From NCBI GenBank assembly GCA_903839845.1, contig CAIMEA010000224.1, positions 1-33,461 of the forward strand: DNA of 33,461 nucleotides. The letters are read 5' to 3'. Made by a program: the position numbers and the translations under genes. The notes below the pieces were generated by a model. The model had not been told where the DNA came from and ran no database searches. It was given only the letters and a program-made list of their open reading frames with translations. Below, piece after piece: positions 8,046 through 15,979 of the stretch (its first letter is position 1; each line of letters begins with the position of its first letter). The DNA is from an uncultured Hyphomicrobiales bacterium (GTDB taxonomy: Bacteria; Pseudomonadota; Alphaproteobacteria; Rhizobiales; Xanthobacteraceae).

Positions 8046-10121
8046 CTAAACGTCGAGCAATTCATCCTTGGCGAATTCGGCGTTTTCCTGGATGAATTCG
8101 AAGCGCGCCTCGGCCTTGTTGCCCATCAGCCGCTCGACCGAACTGGCCGTCGCCTTGATGTCGGAATCCGCCAAGGTCACTTTAAGCAACGTGCGCTTGG
8201 ACGGGTCCATGGTGGTTTCCTTCAACTGCGCCGCCATCATCTCGCCGAGGCCTTTGAAGCGCGAGACTTCGACCTTGGCGTTGGCGTTGAAGTCGGACTT
8301 GAGCAGTTGCGCCTTGTGTTCATCGTTACGCGCATAGGCGATCTTGCCGCCGTGCTGCAGCCTGAATAGCGGCGGCACCGCGAGAAACAGCCTGCCGTCG
8401 TCGATCAGCTTCGGCATCTGTCGGTAAAAGAACGTGATGAGAAGCGAAGCGATGTGCGCACCGTCCACATCGGCGTCGGTCATGATGATGACCTTCTCGT
8501 AGCGCAAGTCCGTATCCCGATAATGCGCGCCGGTGCCGCAGCCGAGCGCCTGGACCAGATCGGCCAGTTGCTGGTTTCCCGCCAGCTTGTCCTTGGTGGC
8601 GGAGGCGACGTTCAAGATCTTGCCGCGCAGCGGCAGCACGGCCTGGGTGCGGCGATCGCGCGCCTGCTTGGCCGAGCCGCCGGCCGAGTCGCCTTCGACG
8701 ATGAAGATTTCCGAGCCGAGCGAACCGGAATTCGAGCAGTCGGCGAGCTTGCCGGGCAGGCGCAACTTGCGCACCGCCGACTTGCGGGCGACGTCCTTTT
8801 CCGCGCGGCGGCGCAGCCGGTCCTCGGCGCGGTCGATGACGAATTCCAACAGCCGGTTGGCCTGCGTCGGATTGCCCGACAGCCAGTGGTCGAACGGATC
8901 CTTGATCGCCTGTTCGACGATCTTCTGCGCCGCCGCGGTGGCGAGGCGGTCCTTGGTCTGGCCCTGGAATTCCGGCTCGCGGATATAGACCGACAGCATG
9001 CAGCCGGAGCCGACCATGACGTCTTCGCTGGTGATCGCCGCGGCGCGTTTGGCAAGATTGGCGCGCTCGGCGTGATCCTTCAGGCCGCGCAGCAGCGCGG
9101 TGCGCAAACCGGATTCATGCGTGCCGCCATCATGCGTCGGGATGGTGTTGCAATAGGATTGCAGGAAGCCGTCAGCGTCCGCCGTCCAGGCGATCGCCCA
9201 TTCGACGGCGCCGTGCTTGCCGGTCTTGCCGGACGCGCCGGTGAAGATGTCCGGATGGACGAGGGTGGCGCCTTCGAGATTGGAGGCGAGATAATCCTTC
9301 AGTCCGTCGGCGAAATGAAAGACGGCCTTCGGCGGCACGTCGGTGCCCTCGACCATCTTCGGTTCGCAATTCCAGCGGATTTCGACGCCGCCATAGAGAT
9401 AGGCTTTCGAGCGCGCCATCTTGAACACGCGCGCCGGATCGAAGGCGGCCTTGGCGCCGAATATCTGCGCATCCGGCTTGAACCGGATCTTGGTGCCGCG
9501 CCGGTTAGGTACGCGGCCGAGCTTTTCCAGTTTGCCCTTCGGCTTGCCGCGCTCGAACACCATTTTATAAAGCTGCTGCTCGCGCGCGACTTCGACTTCC
9601 ATGCGCTCGGACAGCGCATTGGCGACCGAGACGCCGACGCCATGCAGACCGCCCGAGGTCTCATAGACCTTGGAGTCGAATTTGCCGCCGGCGTGCAGCG
9701 TGCACATGATGACTTCGAGCGCCGACTTGTTCTTGAATTTCGGATGCGGGTCTACCGGGATGCCGCGGCCGTTATCGGTGATCGAAATGAAGCCATTGGC
9801 TTCCATATCGACTTCGATCCAGCTGGCATGACCGGCCAGCGCCTCGTCCATCGAGTTGTCGATGACTTCGGCGAACAGGTGATGCAGCGCCTTCTCGTCG
9901 GTGCCGCCGATATACATGCCGGGGCGGCGGCGCACCGGCTCCAGGCCCTCGAGGACCTCGATATCCTTGGCGGTATATCCAGACTCGGCGCTCGCGCCGC
10001 GGCTTGGGGCCTTGGCTCGCGCCGCTGCTTTCGGCGCCGGGCGGGCGGCCGATTTCGAGGCGGTCGCAAACAGGTCCGGTTCGGCCTGCTTGGTCTTCTT
10101 TTTAGTCGCGGATTTAGCCAT
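8046..10121 (-). CDS. parE: DNA topoisomerase IV subunit B
   Basis: ParE is the ATPase subunit of topoisomerase IV (with ParC), which separates linked daughter chromosomes. The 691-residue reading has a basic, Ala-rich N-terminal extension, then GHKL ATPase motifs (EVIDNSMDEA, DNGRGIP, GGLHGVGVSVANALS), and a C-terminal TOPRIM domain with EGDSAGGSAKQARDR and MTDADVDGAHI. The DPHPKFKNKSALEVIMCTLHAGGKF region and the position after an uncharacterised gene fit ParE rather than GyrB. I start at 10121 (MAKSATKKK), a typical start for alphaproteobacterial ParE; an in-frame ATG at 10193 would add 24 residues but has no ribosome-binding site. parC is not in the window. Confidence 0.95.
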   Translation of the reverse strand: MAKSATKKKTKQAEPDLFATASKSAARPAPKAAARAKAPSRGASAESGYTAKDIEVLEGLEPVRRRPGMYIGGTDEKALHHLFAEVIDNSMDEALAGHASWIEVDMEANGFISITDNGRGIPVDPHPKFKNKSALEVIMCTLHAGGKFDSKVYETSGGLHGVGVSVANALSERMEVEVAREQQLYKMVFERGKPKGKLEKLGRVPNRRGTKIRFKPDAQIFGAKAAFDPARVFKMARSKAYLYGGVEIRWNCEPKMVEGTDVPPKAVFHFADGLKDYLASNLEGATLVHPDIFTGASGKTGKHGAVEWAIAWTADADGFLQSYCNTIPTHDGGTHESGLRTALLRGLKDHAERANLAKRAAAITSEDVMVGSGCMLSVYIREPEFQGQTKDRLATAAAQKIVEQAIKDPFDHWLSGNPTQANRLLEFVIDRAEDRLRRRAEKDVARKSAVRKLRLPGKLADCSNSGSLGSEIFIVEGDSAGGSAKQARDRRTQAVLPLRGKILNVASATKDKLAGNQQLADLVQALGCGTGAHYRDTDLRYEKVIIMTDADVDGAHIASLLITFFYRQMPKLIDDGRLFLAVPPLFRLQHGGKIAYARNDEHKAQLLKSDFNANAKVEVSRFKGLGEMMAAQLKETTMDPSKRTLLKVTLADSDIKATASSVERLMGNKAEARFEFIQENAEFAKDELLDV

Positions 10122-10341
10122 GGATGTCAGGTCACTGTGCGGAAACGGGGAAGCCGAGCCCGGTAGATAGGCTTTCGGCGAATCGATTGCCATCGACTAT
10201 GCCATGATCGTGTGGAAACGGTGACCCTGGGTCTTTTGGACGGCGGAAGCCGGAGACAGAGCCTTTCCCGGTGCGCTGGTGCTGGGAAGGCGGCCCGGCT
10301 AGAGGGTCAATGGCGCGTCAATCAGCGGGACGGCTCTCAAC

Positions 10342-10890
10342 ATGGACTTCTTCGCGAATTTTGACTTTGACGCCTATCTCGATCCGGTCGTCGCCTTTGC
10401 GCGCGCCAATGCGGCGTGGGCCCCGCCCATCGTGTTTGCCCTGGCGTTCGGCGAGTCGCTCGCCTTCATCTCGCTGTTGATTCCGGCCTGGGGCGCGCTG
10501 GTTGCGCTCGGCGCCTTGATCGGTTCGAGCGGTATCGAATTCTGGCCGGTCTGGATCGCCGGATCGCTCGGCGCGGCGCTTGGCGACTGGCTGTCCTACT
10601 GGATCGGTCTGAAGCTCGAATACCGTGTCCAGCACATCTGGCCGCTGTCCAGACATCCGGACCTAATCCCGCGCGGCGAACGCTTCATGAAGACCTGGGG
10701 CGTGCCCGGCATTTTCATCGGCCGGTTCTTCGGGCCGCTGCGCGCTTCAGTGCCGCTGATCGCCGGTATATTTGAAATGCCGTTCTGGCGATTTCAGTTC
10801 GCCAATTTTCTGTCGGCCTTCGTCTGGGCGGCGGTATTGTTGACGCTCGGCGATGGCATCTCGACGGTCTTTAAATATTTCTGGTCTTGA
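10342..10890 (+). CDS. DedA/SNARE-associated family inner-membrane protein
   Basis: DedA proteins are inner-membrane proteins needed for envelope homeostasis, with proposed roles in lipid carrier flipping. This 182-residue example shows the family pattern: a membrane segment with FGESLAFISLLIPAWGALV, a GSLGAALGDWLSYWIG segment, and FIGRFFGPLRASVPLIAG, where the conserved Arg residues lie, followed by a C-terminal hydrophobic helix. It is slightly shorter than the common 200-220 residues. No convincing Shine-Dalgarno precedes the ATG. It is divergent from parE and followed by a terminator that belongs to the opposite-strand gene. Confidence 0.9.
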   Translation: MDFFANFDFDAYLDPVVAFARANAAWAPPIVFALAFGESLAFISLLIPAWGALVALGALIGSSGIEFWPVWIAGSLGAALGDWLSYWIGLKLEYRVQHIWPLSRHPDLIPRGERFMKTWGVPGIFIGRFFGPLRASVPLIAGIFEMPFWRFQFANFLSAFVWAAVLLTLGDGISTVFKYFWS

Positions 10891-10901
10891 CGCGCGGCGA
10901 A

Positions 10902-10932
10902 CAAAAAAACCGCCGGGATTTTGTCCCGGCGG
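10902..10932 (-). terminator. Intrinsic terminator for the GlcG/HbpS-like gene
   Basis: CCGCCGGGA (10910-10918) and TCCCGGCGG (10924-10932) form a perfect nine-pair stem with a five-base loop. Read on the minus strand it is followed by seven Ts (10909-10903). This is a textbook intrinsic terminator 22 bases after the end of the gene at 10954-11490. On the plus strand there is no T run, although DedA may still profit from it. Confidence 0.92.
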
Positions 10933-10953
10933 AGTTCAGAAATCGTAATGGGA

Positions 10954-11490
10954 CTACTTGAGAGCAGCTTGTCCGGCGAGCGAGACGGCGTCGTCCTGCG
11001 AGCCGCTGCCGCCGCTGACGCCAATGGCGCCGATCAGCTTGCCGCCGACAACGATCGGGTTGCCGCCGCGCGAAGCGATCACGTCATCCAGTGTCGGCAG
11101 ATACGCGAAGAAGGGGCCTTTGCCGAGCAAGCGTTCGAACACGACCGTCGGACGGCGATAGCGCGCCGCGGTGCGGGCCTTGTGTTGCGAAATCGTGATC
11201 GAGGCGTTCTGGCAGTTGTCCTGCTTCTCGAAGTAAACCAGTTCGCCGGCCGGATTGACGACCGCGACGCAGAAGACCTGCCAGTTGCGTTTGGTCGCTT
11301 CCGCCAAGGCAGCGGCTGCGACTTTCTTGGCGTTCTCGGTGTTGATCGGCTCGCCGTAAGGCGGCGCGGTCGCGGCGTCCGGAATCGCTTCATTCGGATT
11401 GGCCGGATCAGGTGGCACCTGGGCGAAAGCCGCGGTGCCGGTCATCAGCGCGACGCACAGGGCGCCCGCTATCATTGTAATACGACGCAT
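10954..11490 (-). CDS. Exported GlcG/HbpS-family (heme-binding-like) protein
   Basis: The 178-residue product has a Sec signal peptide (RRITMIAGALCVALMTGTAAFA) and a GlcG/HbpS (DUF336) domain. Typical blocks are AAAALAEATKRNWQVFCVAVVNPAGELVYFEKQD, an Ala/Arg-rich helix, FAYLPTLDDVIASRGGNPIVVGGKLIGAIGVSGGSGSQDD and a short C-terminal helix. HbpS in Streptomyces is a secreted heme-binding protein; many other members lack a known role, so heme binding is inference. The start at 11490 is supported by the signal peptide and by GGGAGGGAAACGAG just upstream; an in-frame start at 11604 would precede the signal. It is monocistronic and ends at a strong terminator. Confidence 0.88.
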   Translation of the reverse strand: MRRITMIAGALCVALMTGTAAFAQVPPDPANPNEAIPDAATAPPYGEPINTENAKKVAAAALAEATKRNWQVFCVAVVNPAGELVYFEKQDNCQNASITISQHKARTAARYRRPTVVFERLLGKGPFFAYLPTLDDVIASRGGNPIVVGGKLIGAIGVSGGSGSQDDAVSLAGQAALK

Positions 11491-11939
11491 CTCGTTTCCC
11501 TCCCGTGGGATTATTGCCGGCATCATTTTTATTCCAACCGAGCTGGCTGGCGTCGCCGACCATGCAAGCTTAACGATCCGGCAGGCCGCCGCAACACACC
11601 TCAAAACAATTGTGCGGTGGAATAATTTTCCGGTGTCAGTGTTTGTGCGCGTGGCCCGCTATCCGGGTTGACGCGATACGGTTCGGTGCGCTGCAACAAT
11701 TTTTACTCCGAATTTTGGCCGCAGACGGCGCAATGGGTTTGCGGCCGAATGATTGACGCTTACGCCCATTGGCCGGATAATTCGGTGGCAAACGATTGTC
11801 GCGCGACGGGGTACGCTTAAATCTTTCAATTTTCACGATTCCGATCGTTGCCGGAATATGGCCGGACAGGGGGTGTTGATCATCCTGAGGCCAAAGCCAA
11901 CAGGGCGCGTCAGCGCTTAACATAAACCGGGAGGATACG
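11491..11939. other. 449-base divergent intergenic region
   Basis: No coding sequence is supported here. It contains an inverted repeat GGCCGCA-N16-TGCGGCC (11717-11746), a consensus-like plus-strand promoter at 11753-11781, a ten-base palindrome GTCGCGCGAC (11798-11807) near the predicted transcription start, and an untranslated leader of about 150 bases with a small hairpin ACGAT-N4-ATCGT (about 11837-11850). Nothing else was seen. Confidence 0.5.
11753..11781 (+). promoter_or_regulatory. Predicted sigma-70 promoter of the MBL-fold hydrolase
   Basis: TTGACG (11753-11758) and GATAAT (11776-11781) are separated by exactly 17 bases. Transcription would start near 11788, giving a leader of about 150 bases. 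The inverted repeat at 11717-11746 ends seven bases upstream of the -35 box and could be an activator site. Confidence 0.65.
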
Positions 11940-12920
11940 ATGGAGATCACTCGTCGCGCTGCGCTTGTCGGGGCCGCAACTGCCGCGGCGGCCACGTATG
12001 CGCCATTCGGTATCCGCAATAGTCTGGCGGCCGCGCCGGTTGGCGGCAAAGGCACCGGGGTCTATCGCTACAAGGTCGGCGACTACGAGATCATCCAGTT
12101 GATGGACGGCGCGCGCACTTTCCCGATGCCGGACCAGTTCGTGGTCAATGTCAGCAAGGACGAGGCGATCAAAGCGGCCACCGCCGCCTATCTTCCCGAG
12201 GGCAAGGTGACGATTCCGTTCTCGCCGATGATCGTCAACACCGGCTCCAAGCTGGTGGCCATCGATACCGGCAACGGGCTTGGCGCCTTCGCGGCGAGCA
12301 AAGGCGCGGTCGGGCAGGCGCGCGGCAATATGGAATCCGCCGGCATCGACCCCAAGCAGATCGACATCGTGGTCATTTCGCATTTCCACGGCGATCACAT
12401 TGGCGGCTTGAAGAATGCCGATGGCAGCGCGGCGTTTCCGAACGCCGAGATCAAAGCGCCGGCGGCGGAGATCGCGTTCTGGGGCGATGAATCGAATGCG
12501 AGCAAGGCCAATGGCTTCAACAAAGGCCAGTTCGCCGCGGCAAAAAAGATGATGGAGGGCCTGAAGGTCACGCCCTATGACGCCGACAAGGAAGTTGCCC
12601 CGGGCATCACCTCGATCGCATCGCCGGGCCACACGCCCGGTCATATGTCGTTCGCGGTGGTCTCGGGCGCCAAGAAGATTCTGGTACAATCGGACGTCAC
12701 CAATATCCCGTCGATGTTCCTGCGCAATCCGGATTGGCAGGTGCTGTTCGACAACGATCCCGACACCGCCGTGAAAACACGGCACCGCATCTACGACATG
12801 GCGGCGACGGAAAAGATGGTCGTTGCCGGCTATCATTTCCCGTATCCGTGCGTCGGTTACGTCGAAAAGGACGGCAAAGGCTATCGGCTGGTTCCGGTCG
12901 CCTGGGACTCGAATGGCTAA
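11940..12920 (+). CDS. Exported metallo-beta-lactamase-fold hydrolase
   Basis: The 326-residue protein starts with a twin-arginine-like signal (ITRRAALVGAATAAAA). The zinc-binding HxHxDH is at residues 148-153 (HFHGDH), followed by SPGHTPGHMSF, an Asp in LVQSDVTN and a His in AGYHFPYP, so all usual metal ligands are present. The substrate is not evident; quorum-quenching lactonases and other hydrolases share this layout. GGGAGG lies 5 bases before the ATG. Export after folding via Tat would fit a cytoplasmically metal-loaded enzyme. It is monocistronic, with its own promoter and terminator. Confidence 0.92.
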   Translation: MEITRRAALVGAATAAAATYAPFGIRNSLAAAPVGGKGTGVYRYKVGDYEIIQLMDGARTFPMPDQFVVNVSKDEAIKAATAAYLPEGKVTIPFSPMIVNTGSKLVAIDTGNGLGAFAASKGAVGQARGNMESAGIDPKQIDIVVISHFHGDHIGGLKNADGSAAFPNAEIKAPAAEIAFWGDESNASKANGFNKGQFAAAKKMMEGLKVTPYDADKEVAPGITSIASPGHTPGHMSFAVVSGAKKILVQSDVTNIPSMFLRNPDWQVLFDNDPDTAVKTRHRIYDMAATEKMVVAGYHFPYPCVGYVEKDGKGYRLVPVAWDSNG

Positions 12921-12944
12921 GCGGGCATAAGCCTGCGTCACGCG

Positions 12945-12972
12945 AAGGCCGCCGGTTTTCGGCGGCCTTTTT
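12945..12972 (+). terminator. Intrinsic terminator of the MBL-fold hydrolase gene
   Basis: AAGGCCGCCG (12945-12954) pairs with CGGCGGCCTT (12960-12969) around a GTTTT loop, and the T run continues to 12972. It lies 24 bases after the stop codon. It also isolates the argC promoter that follows 29 bases later. Confidence 0.93.
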
Positions 12973-13000
12973 GCATTGGTGCCAGCCATGGCTGTCCGCC

Positions 13001-13029
13001 TTGACCCTGCCGGCGGCCAAGACTATATC
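13001..13029 (+). promoter_or_regulatory. Predicted sigma-70 promoter of the argC leader
   Basis: TTGACC (13001-13006) and TATATC (13024-13029) have a 17-base spacer. Transcription would begin at about 13035-13038, on or just before the ATG of the arginine-rich leader ORF, so the leader transcript would be leaderless or nearly so. argC itself begins more than 220 bases further on, leaving a long structured 5' region. Confidence 0.72.
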
Positions 13030-13037
13030 GCGCCATT

Positions 13038-13112
13038 ATGACGATGTTTTTTGCACCCGCGCCGCGCCGCCGCCGCCGTATCGACACGGCACGGGCGCGC
13101 TTTCGCGTGTAA
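13038..13112 (+). CDS. Putative arginine-rich leader peptide of argC (24 codons)
   Basis: This small ORF encodes 24 residues, eight of them Arg. Codons 10-14 (13065-13079) are five consecutive arginines (CGC four times, then CGT), and Arg also appears at positions 19, 21 and 23. It starts with MTMFFAPAP and ends in RFRV with TAA. Its ATG coincides with the start site expected from the promoter at 13001-13029, so it would be translated without a Shine-Dalgarno, as is known for the trpL leader of Sinorhizobium meliloti. The location before an arginine-biosynthesis gene suggests that ribosome speed at the Arg codons reports arginine supply. The caution is that GCC-rich simple sequence yields Arg runs by chance in one frame. 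Confidence 0.55.
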   Translation: MTMFFAPAPRRRRRIDTARARFRV

Positions 13113-13148
13113 AACGTCCCCTGTGCCGCCGGAATTTGGCCGCGGCAC
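13087..13148 (+). promoter_or_regulatory. Attenuator-like mutually exclusive RNA stems before argC
   Basis: GTGCCGC (13123-13129) and GCGGCAC (13142-13148) form a seven-pair stem, extended inside by GG-CC, ten bases after the leader stop codon. The same left arm can instead pair with the leader ORF: 13087-13095 (CGGCACGGG) with 13120-13128 (CCTGTGCCG), nine consecutive pairs including one G-U. A ribosome held at the Arg run leaves 13087-13095 largely free. One that reaches the stop codon covers it and lets the downstream hairpin form. The downstream hairpin lacks a clear U run (CTTGATCC follows), so termination may need Rho or control may act otherwise. A second hairpin, GCTCCGC-GT-GCGGAGC, is at 13191-13206. 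Confidence 0.5.
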
Positions 13149-13259
13149 CTTGATCCTCCCGACCGTTGCCTTAATCCGAATGAATGAACCGCTCCGCGTG
13201 CGGAGCATCGGCGCCCTGTGGCGATGACACGGGCGCTTGAACCGAAGGACCCTAAGGCC

Positions 13260-14318
13260 ATGGCTACCAAGGCAAAAATCGGCGTGCTCGGCGCCTCCGG
13301 CTATACCGGCTCCGAACTGGTGCGGATGCTGTTGCGTCACCCGCGCGCCGAGATCGCGCTGTTGACCGCCGAACGCAGCGCCGGCAAGGCCATGCGCGAG
13401 GTGTTTCCGCAGTTCTCGCCCTATGAATTGCCAACCTTGGTCGCTTTGGACGGTCTTGACTGGAAGGCAATGGCGCTCGACGTGGTGTTCTGCGCGCTGC
13501 CGCATGCGACGACGCAAAAGGTGCTGAAAGATCTGCTTGCCTCCGCGCCGGCGACCAAAGTGGTTGATCTGTCGGCCGATTTCCGGCTGGCGGATACTGC
13601 CGCTTACGCCAAGTGGTACGGCCACGAACATCATGCGCCCGACCTGCAAAAGGAAGCGGTCTATGGCCTGTGCGAAATCCATCGGCGCGAGATCAAGCAG
13701 GCGCGGCTGGTCGCCAATCCGGGCTGCTACACCAGTTGCGCGCAACTGCCGCTGACGCCGTTGATCAAGGCGAAAGCCATCGACCTCGACGAGATCGTCA
13801 TCGACGCCAAGTCGGGCATGACCGGCGCGGGCCGGGCGGCGAAAGAGGCCATGCTGTTCTCGGAAGTGTCGGAGGGCTTCAACGCCTATGGCGTCGGCAA
13901 GCACCGGCACATGGCCGAACTTGACCAGGAGTTCTCGCTGGCTGCCGGGCGCGAAGTGACGGTGACCTTCACGCCGCATCTGGTGCCGATGAACCGGGGC
14001 ATTCTCTCGACCATCTATGTGCGGGGCAAACGCGGCCGGACGCCGCAAGACCTTCACGAGATACTCTTAAAGTTCTACGCCAAGGAGCCTTTCGTGCATG
14101 TGCTGCCGTTCGGCGAGACGCCGCACACGCGGCATGTGCGCGGCTCCAACATGACCATGATCGGCGTCGTCGCCGACCGCATCGAGGGCCGGGCCATCAT
14201 CGTCTCGGCGCTGGATAATCTGGTCAAGGGCGCCTCCGGACAGGCGATCCAGAACATGAACCTGATCATGGGCTACCCGGAACCGATGGGCATCGATCAG
14301 GTCGCGCTGTTTCCCTAG
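13260..14318 (+). CDS. argC: N-acetyl-gamma-glutamyl-phosphate reductase
   Basis: ArgC reduces N-acetylglutamyl phosphate to N-acetylglutamate semialdehyde with NADPH, the third step of arginine biosynthesis. The 352-residue product has the NADP-binding GASGYTG (residues 11-17), SADFRL (about 105-110), the catalytic Cys156 in NPGCYTS and the conserved GKHRH block. Its size is that of type-1 ArgC. An in-frame ATG at 13218 would add 14 residues, but MATKAKIGVLGASGYTG is the usual beginning and AAGGA lies upstream of it. The 5' region holds a promoter, an Arg-rich leader ORF and attenuator-like structures. No other arg gene is in the window, so control of this single gene would be at a scattered locus. 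Confidence 0.97.
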   Translation: MATKAKIGVLGASGYTGSELVRMLLRHPRAEIALLTAERSAGKAMREVFPQFSPYELPTLVALDGLDWKAMALDVVFCALPHATTQKVLKDLLASAPATKVVDLSADFRLADTAAYAKWYGHEHHAPDLQKEAVYGLCEIHRREIKQARLVANPGCYTSCAQLPLTPLIKAKAIDLDEIVIDAKSGMTGAGRAAKEAMLFSEVSEGFNAYGVGKHRHMAELDQEFSLAAGREVTVTFTPHLVPMNRGILSTIYVRGKRGRTPQDLHEILLKFYAKEPFVHVLPFGETPHTRHVRGSNMTMIGVVADRIEGRAIIVSALDNLVKGASGQAIQNMNLIMGYPEPMGIDQVALFP

Positions 14319-14334
14319 AATCGTCCAATGGACT

Positions 14335-14364
14335 AAGGTCTCCCGGTCCTTGCCGGGAGACCTT
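14335..14364 (+). promoter_or_regulatory. Perfect 12-pair hairpin covering the aidB ribosome-binding site
   Basis: AAGGTCTCCCGG (14335-14346) and CCGGGAGACCTT (14353-14364) are exact reverse complements around a six-base loop. The structure ends one base before the aidB ATG (14366), and its right arm contains the only Shine-Dalgarno-like stretch (GGGAGA, 14355-14360). It may end argC transcription, but there is no T run. It would also mask ribosome binding in any read-through mRNA. A small hairpin GTCC-AAT-GGAC precedes it (14323-14333). Confidence 0.75.
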
Positions 14365-14365
14365 C

Positions 14366-15979
14366 ATGTTCGAGGTCGTAAACCAGCCGCCGCCGCTTGA
14401 GCCCTATAACCTGTTCGCCAGCGACGCCGTGCTGCGCGAGGCGGTGCGGCGCGAAAATGCCGAATGGGCCGAAGCTGGGCTCAACGCGCTCGGCGTCACG
14501 CTGGGCAGACCGGAGACCGTCAAGCTCGGCTTCGATGCCAACAGGAACCCGCCGGTTCTGCGCACGCTCGACCGCTACGGCCATCGACTGGACGAAGTCG
14601 AGTTTCACCCCGCCTGGCATGAGTTGATGGCAATCGCGCTGCGTGCTGGCCTTCATTCCAGCCCTTGGGCGCATCCGCAAGCCGGTGGGCATGTTGCGCG
14701 CGCCGCCGGCACCTACATGCTCAACCAGATCGAAAGCGGCGTTTATTGTCCGGTCGCCATGACCTATGGCGCGGTGCCGACCTTGCGCCACACGCCGGAG
14801 GTCGCCGCGCAATGGCTCCCGAAGATTTATGGCCGTGATTACGACAAGCGCTTTGCGCCGGTCGGCGAGAAATCGGCTGCGCTTCTCGGTATGGGTATGA
14901 CCGAGAACCAGGGTGGCTCCGACCTGCGCACCAACACGACGCGCGCCGAACCGGCCGGCGATGGCTCGTTCCGCCTGCACGGCCACAAATGGTTCATGTC
15001 GGCGCCGATGTGCGATGCTTTTCTGGTGCTGGCGCAAACGGCCAAGGGGCTGAGCTGTTTCCTGCTGCCGCGCTGGACGCCTGATGGCGAGCATAATGCC
15101 ATCCACATCGTCCGGCTCAAGGACAAGCTCGGCAACAAGTCGAATGCGTCGAGCGAAGTCGAATTCGTCGGCGCTTACGCGCAACTGATCGGCGAGGAGG
15201 GGCGCGGCATTCCGACCATCATCGAAATGGCCGGCTATACGCGGCTCGATTGCTGCATCGGGTCGTCGTCGCTGATGCGGCAGGCCGTGGCGCAGGCGAC
15301 GCACCACGCGCGCCACCGCACCGTGTTTCAGAAGAAGCTGATTGACCAGCCGCTGATGAGCAACGTGCTGGCCGATCTGGCGCTGGAGTCGGAAGCGGCG
15401 ACGGCGCTGACAATGCGGTTGGCGCGGGCCTATGACGAGAATGACGAGATCGCGACCGTCTTTAAGCGCGTGGTGACGCCGGCGGCGAAGTTCTGGATCT
15501 GCAAACGCACACCAATGGTGACGTTGGAAGCCATGGAAGTGCTCGGCGGCTCCGGCTACATCGAGGAAAGCATCATGCCGCGGCTATACCGCGAAGCGCC
15601 GGTCAATTCGATTTGGGAAGGCTCCGGCAATGTGATGTGCCTCGACGTGCTGCGCGCGATCGGCCGCACCGCCAACGCGACGGCGGTCTTGCATCAGGAA
15701 CTCGAGGCTGCCGGCGAGCCGCGCCTGAAGGCCTTCGCCGGAAAGCTCGAAAGCCGGTTCAGCGCCGCCGACCGCAATGACGAAAGCCAGGCGCGCGTGC
15801 TGGTGCGCGATCTGGTGCTCGGCTTGCAGGCCGCGCTTCTCATCAAGCATGCGCCGCCCGCGGTCGCCGACGCCTTCTGTGCGTCGCGGCTGACGGGCGA
15901 GAATGGCGGAGCTTTCGGCACGCTGCCGCGCGGTTGCGACCTGTGCGCGATTGCCGAGCGGGCGTCGCCGTTACACTAG
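14366..15979 (+). CDS. aidB: AidB-like acyl-CoA dehydrogenase (alkylation response)
   Basis: AidB is a flavoprotein of the acyl-CoA dehydrogenase superfamily, induced in E. coli by alkylating agents through Ada and able to bind DNA. The 537-residue length matches. Visible marks are the N-terminal NQPPPLEPYNLFASDAVL, GMGMTENQGGSDLRTNTTRA, HKWFMSAPMCDAFLVLAQTA, SCFLLPRWTPDGEHN and LEAMEVLGGSGYIEESIMPR, all typical of the AidB branch rather than of beta-oxidation enzymes. The ATG at 14366 fits the usual family start, and its ribosome-binding site is inside a perfect hairpin. The stop codon overlaps the stop of the convergent MAPEG gene by four bases (CTAG). No ada gene is nearby. Confidence 0.93.
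   Translation: MFEVVNQPPPLEPYNLFASDAVLREAVRRENAEWAEAGLNALGVTLGRPETVKLGFDANRNPPVLRTLDRYGHRLDEVEFHPAWHELMAIALRAGLHSSPWAHPQAGGHVARAAGTYMLNQIESGVYCPVAMTYGAVPTLRHTPEVAAQWLPKIYGRDYDKRFAPVGEKSAALLGMGMTENQGGSDLRTNTTRAEPAGDGSFRLHGHKWFMSAPMCDAFLVLAQTAKGLSCFLLPRWTPDGEHNAIHIVRLKDKLGNKSNASSEVEFVGAYAQLIGEEGRGIPTIIEMAGYTRLDCCIGSSSLMRQAVAQATHHARHRTVFQKKLIDQPLMSNVLADLALESEAATALTMRLARAYDENDEIATVFKRVVTPAAKFWICKRTPMVTLEAMEVLGGSGYIEESIMPRLYREAPVNSIWEGSGNVMCLDVLRAIGRTANATAVLHQELEAAGEPRLKAFAGKLESRFSAADRNDESQARVLVRDLVLGLQAALLIKHAPPAVADAFCASRLTGENGGAFGTLPRGCDLCAIAERASPLH

Noticed and set aside
8454-10166. 570-codon open frame on the plus strand
   Set aside because: It is antisense to parE, whose GHKL and TOPRIM motifs are intact. 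The antisense product has no domains and is a by-product of GC-rich codon use.
13218-13259. Upstream in-frame start for argC
   Set aside because: It adds 14 residues without a ribosome-binding site, and the family normally begins just before the NADP-binding motif.
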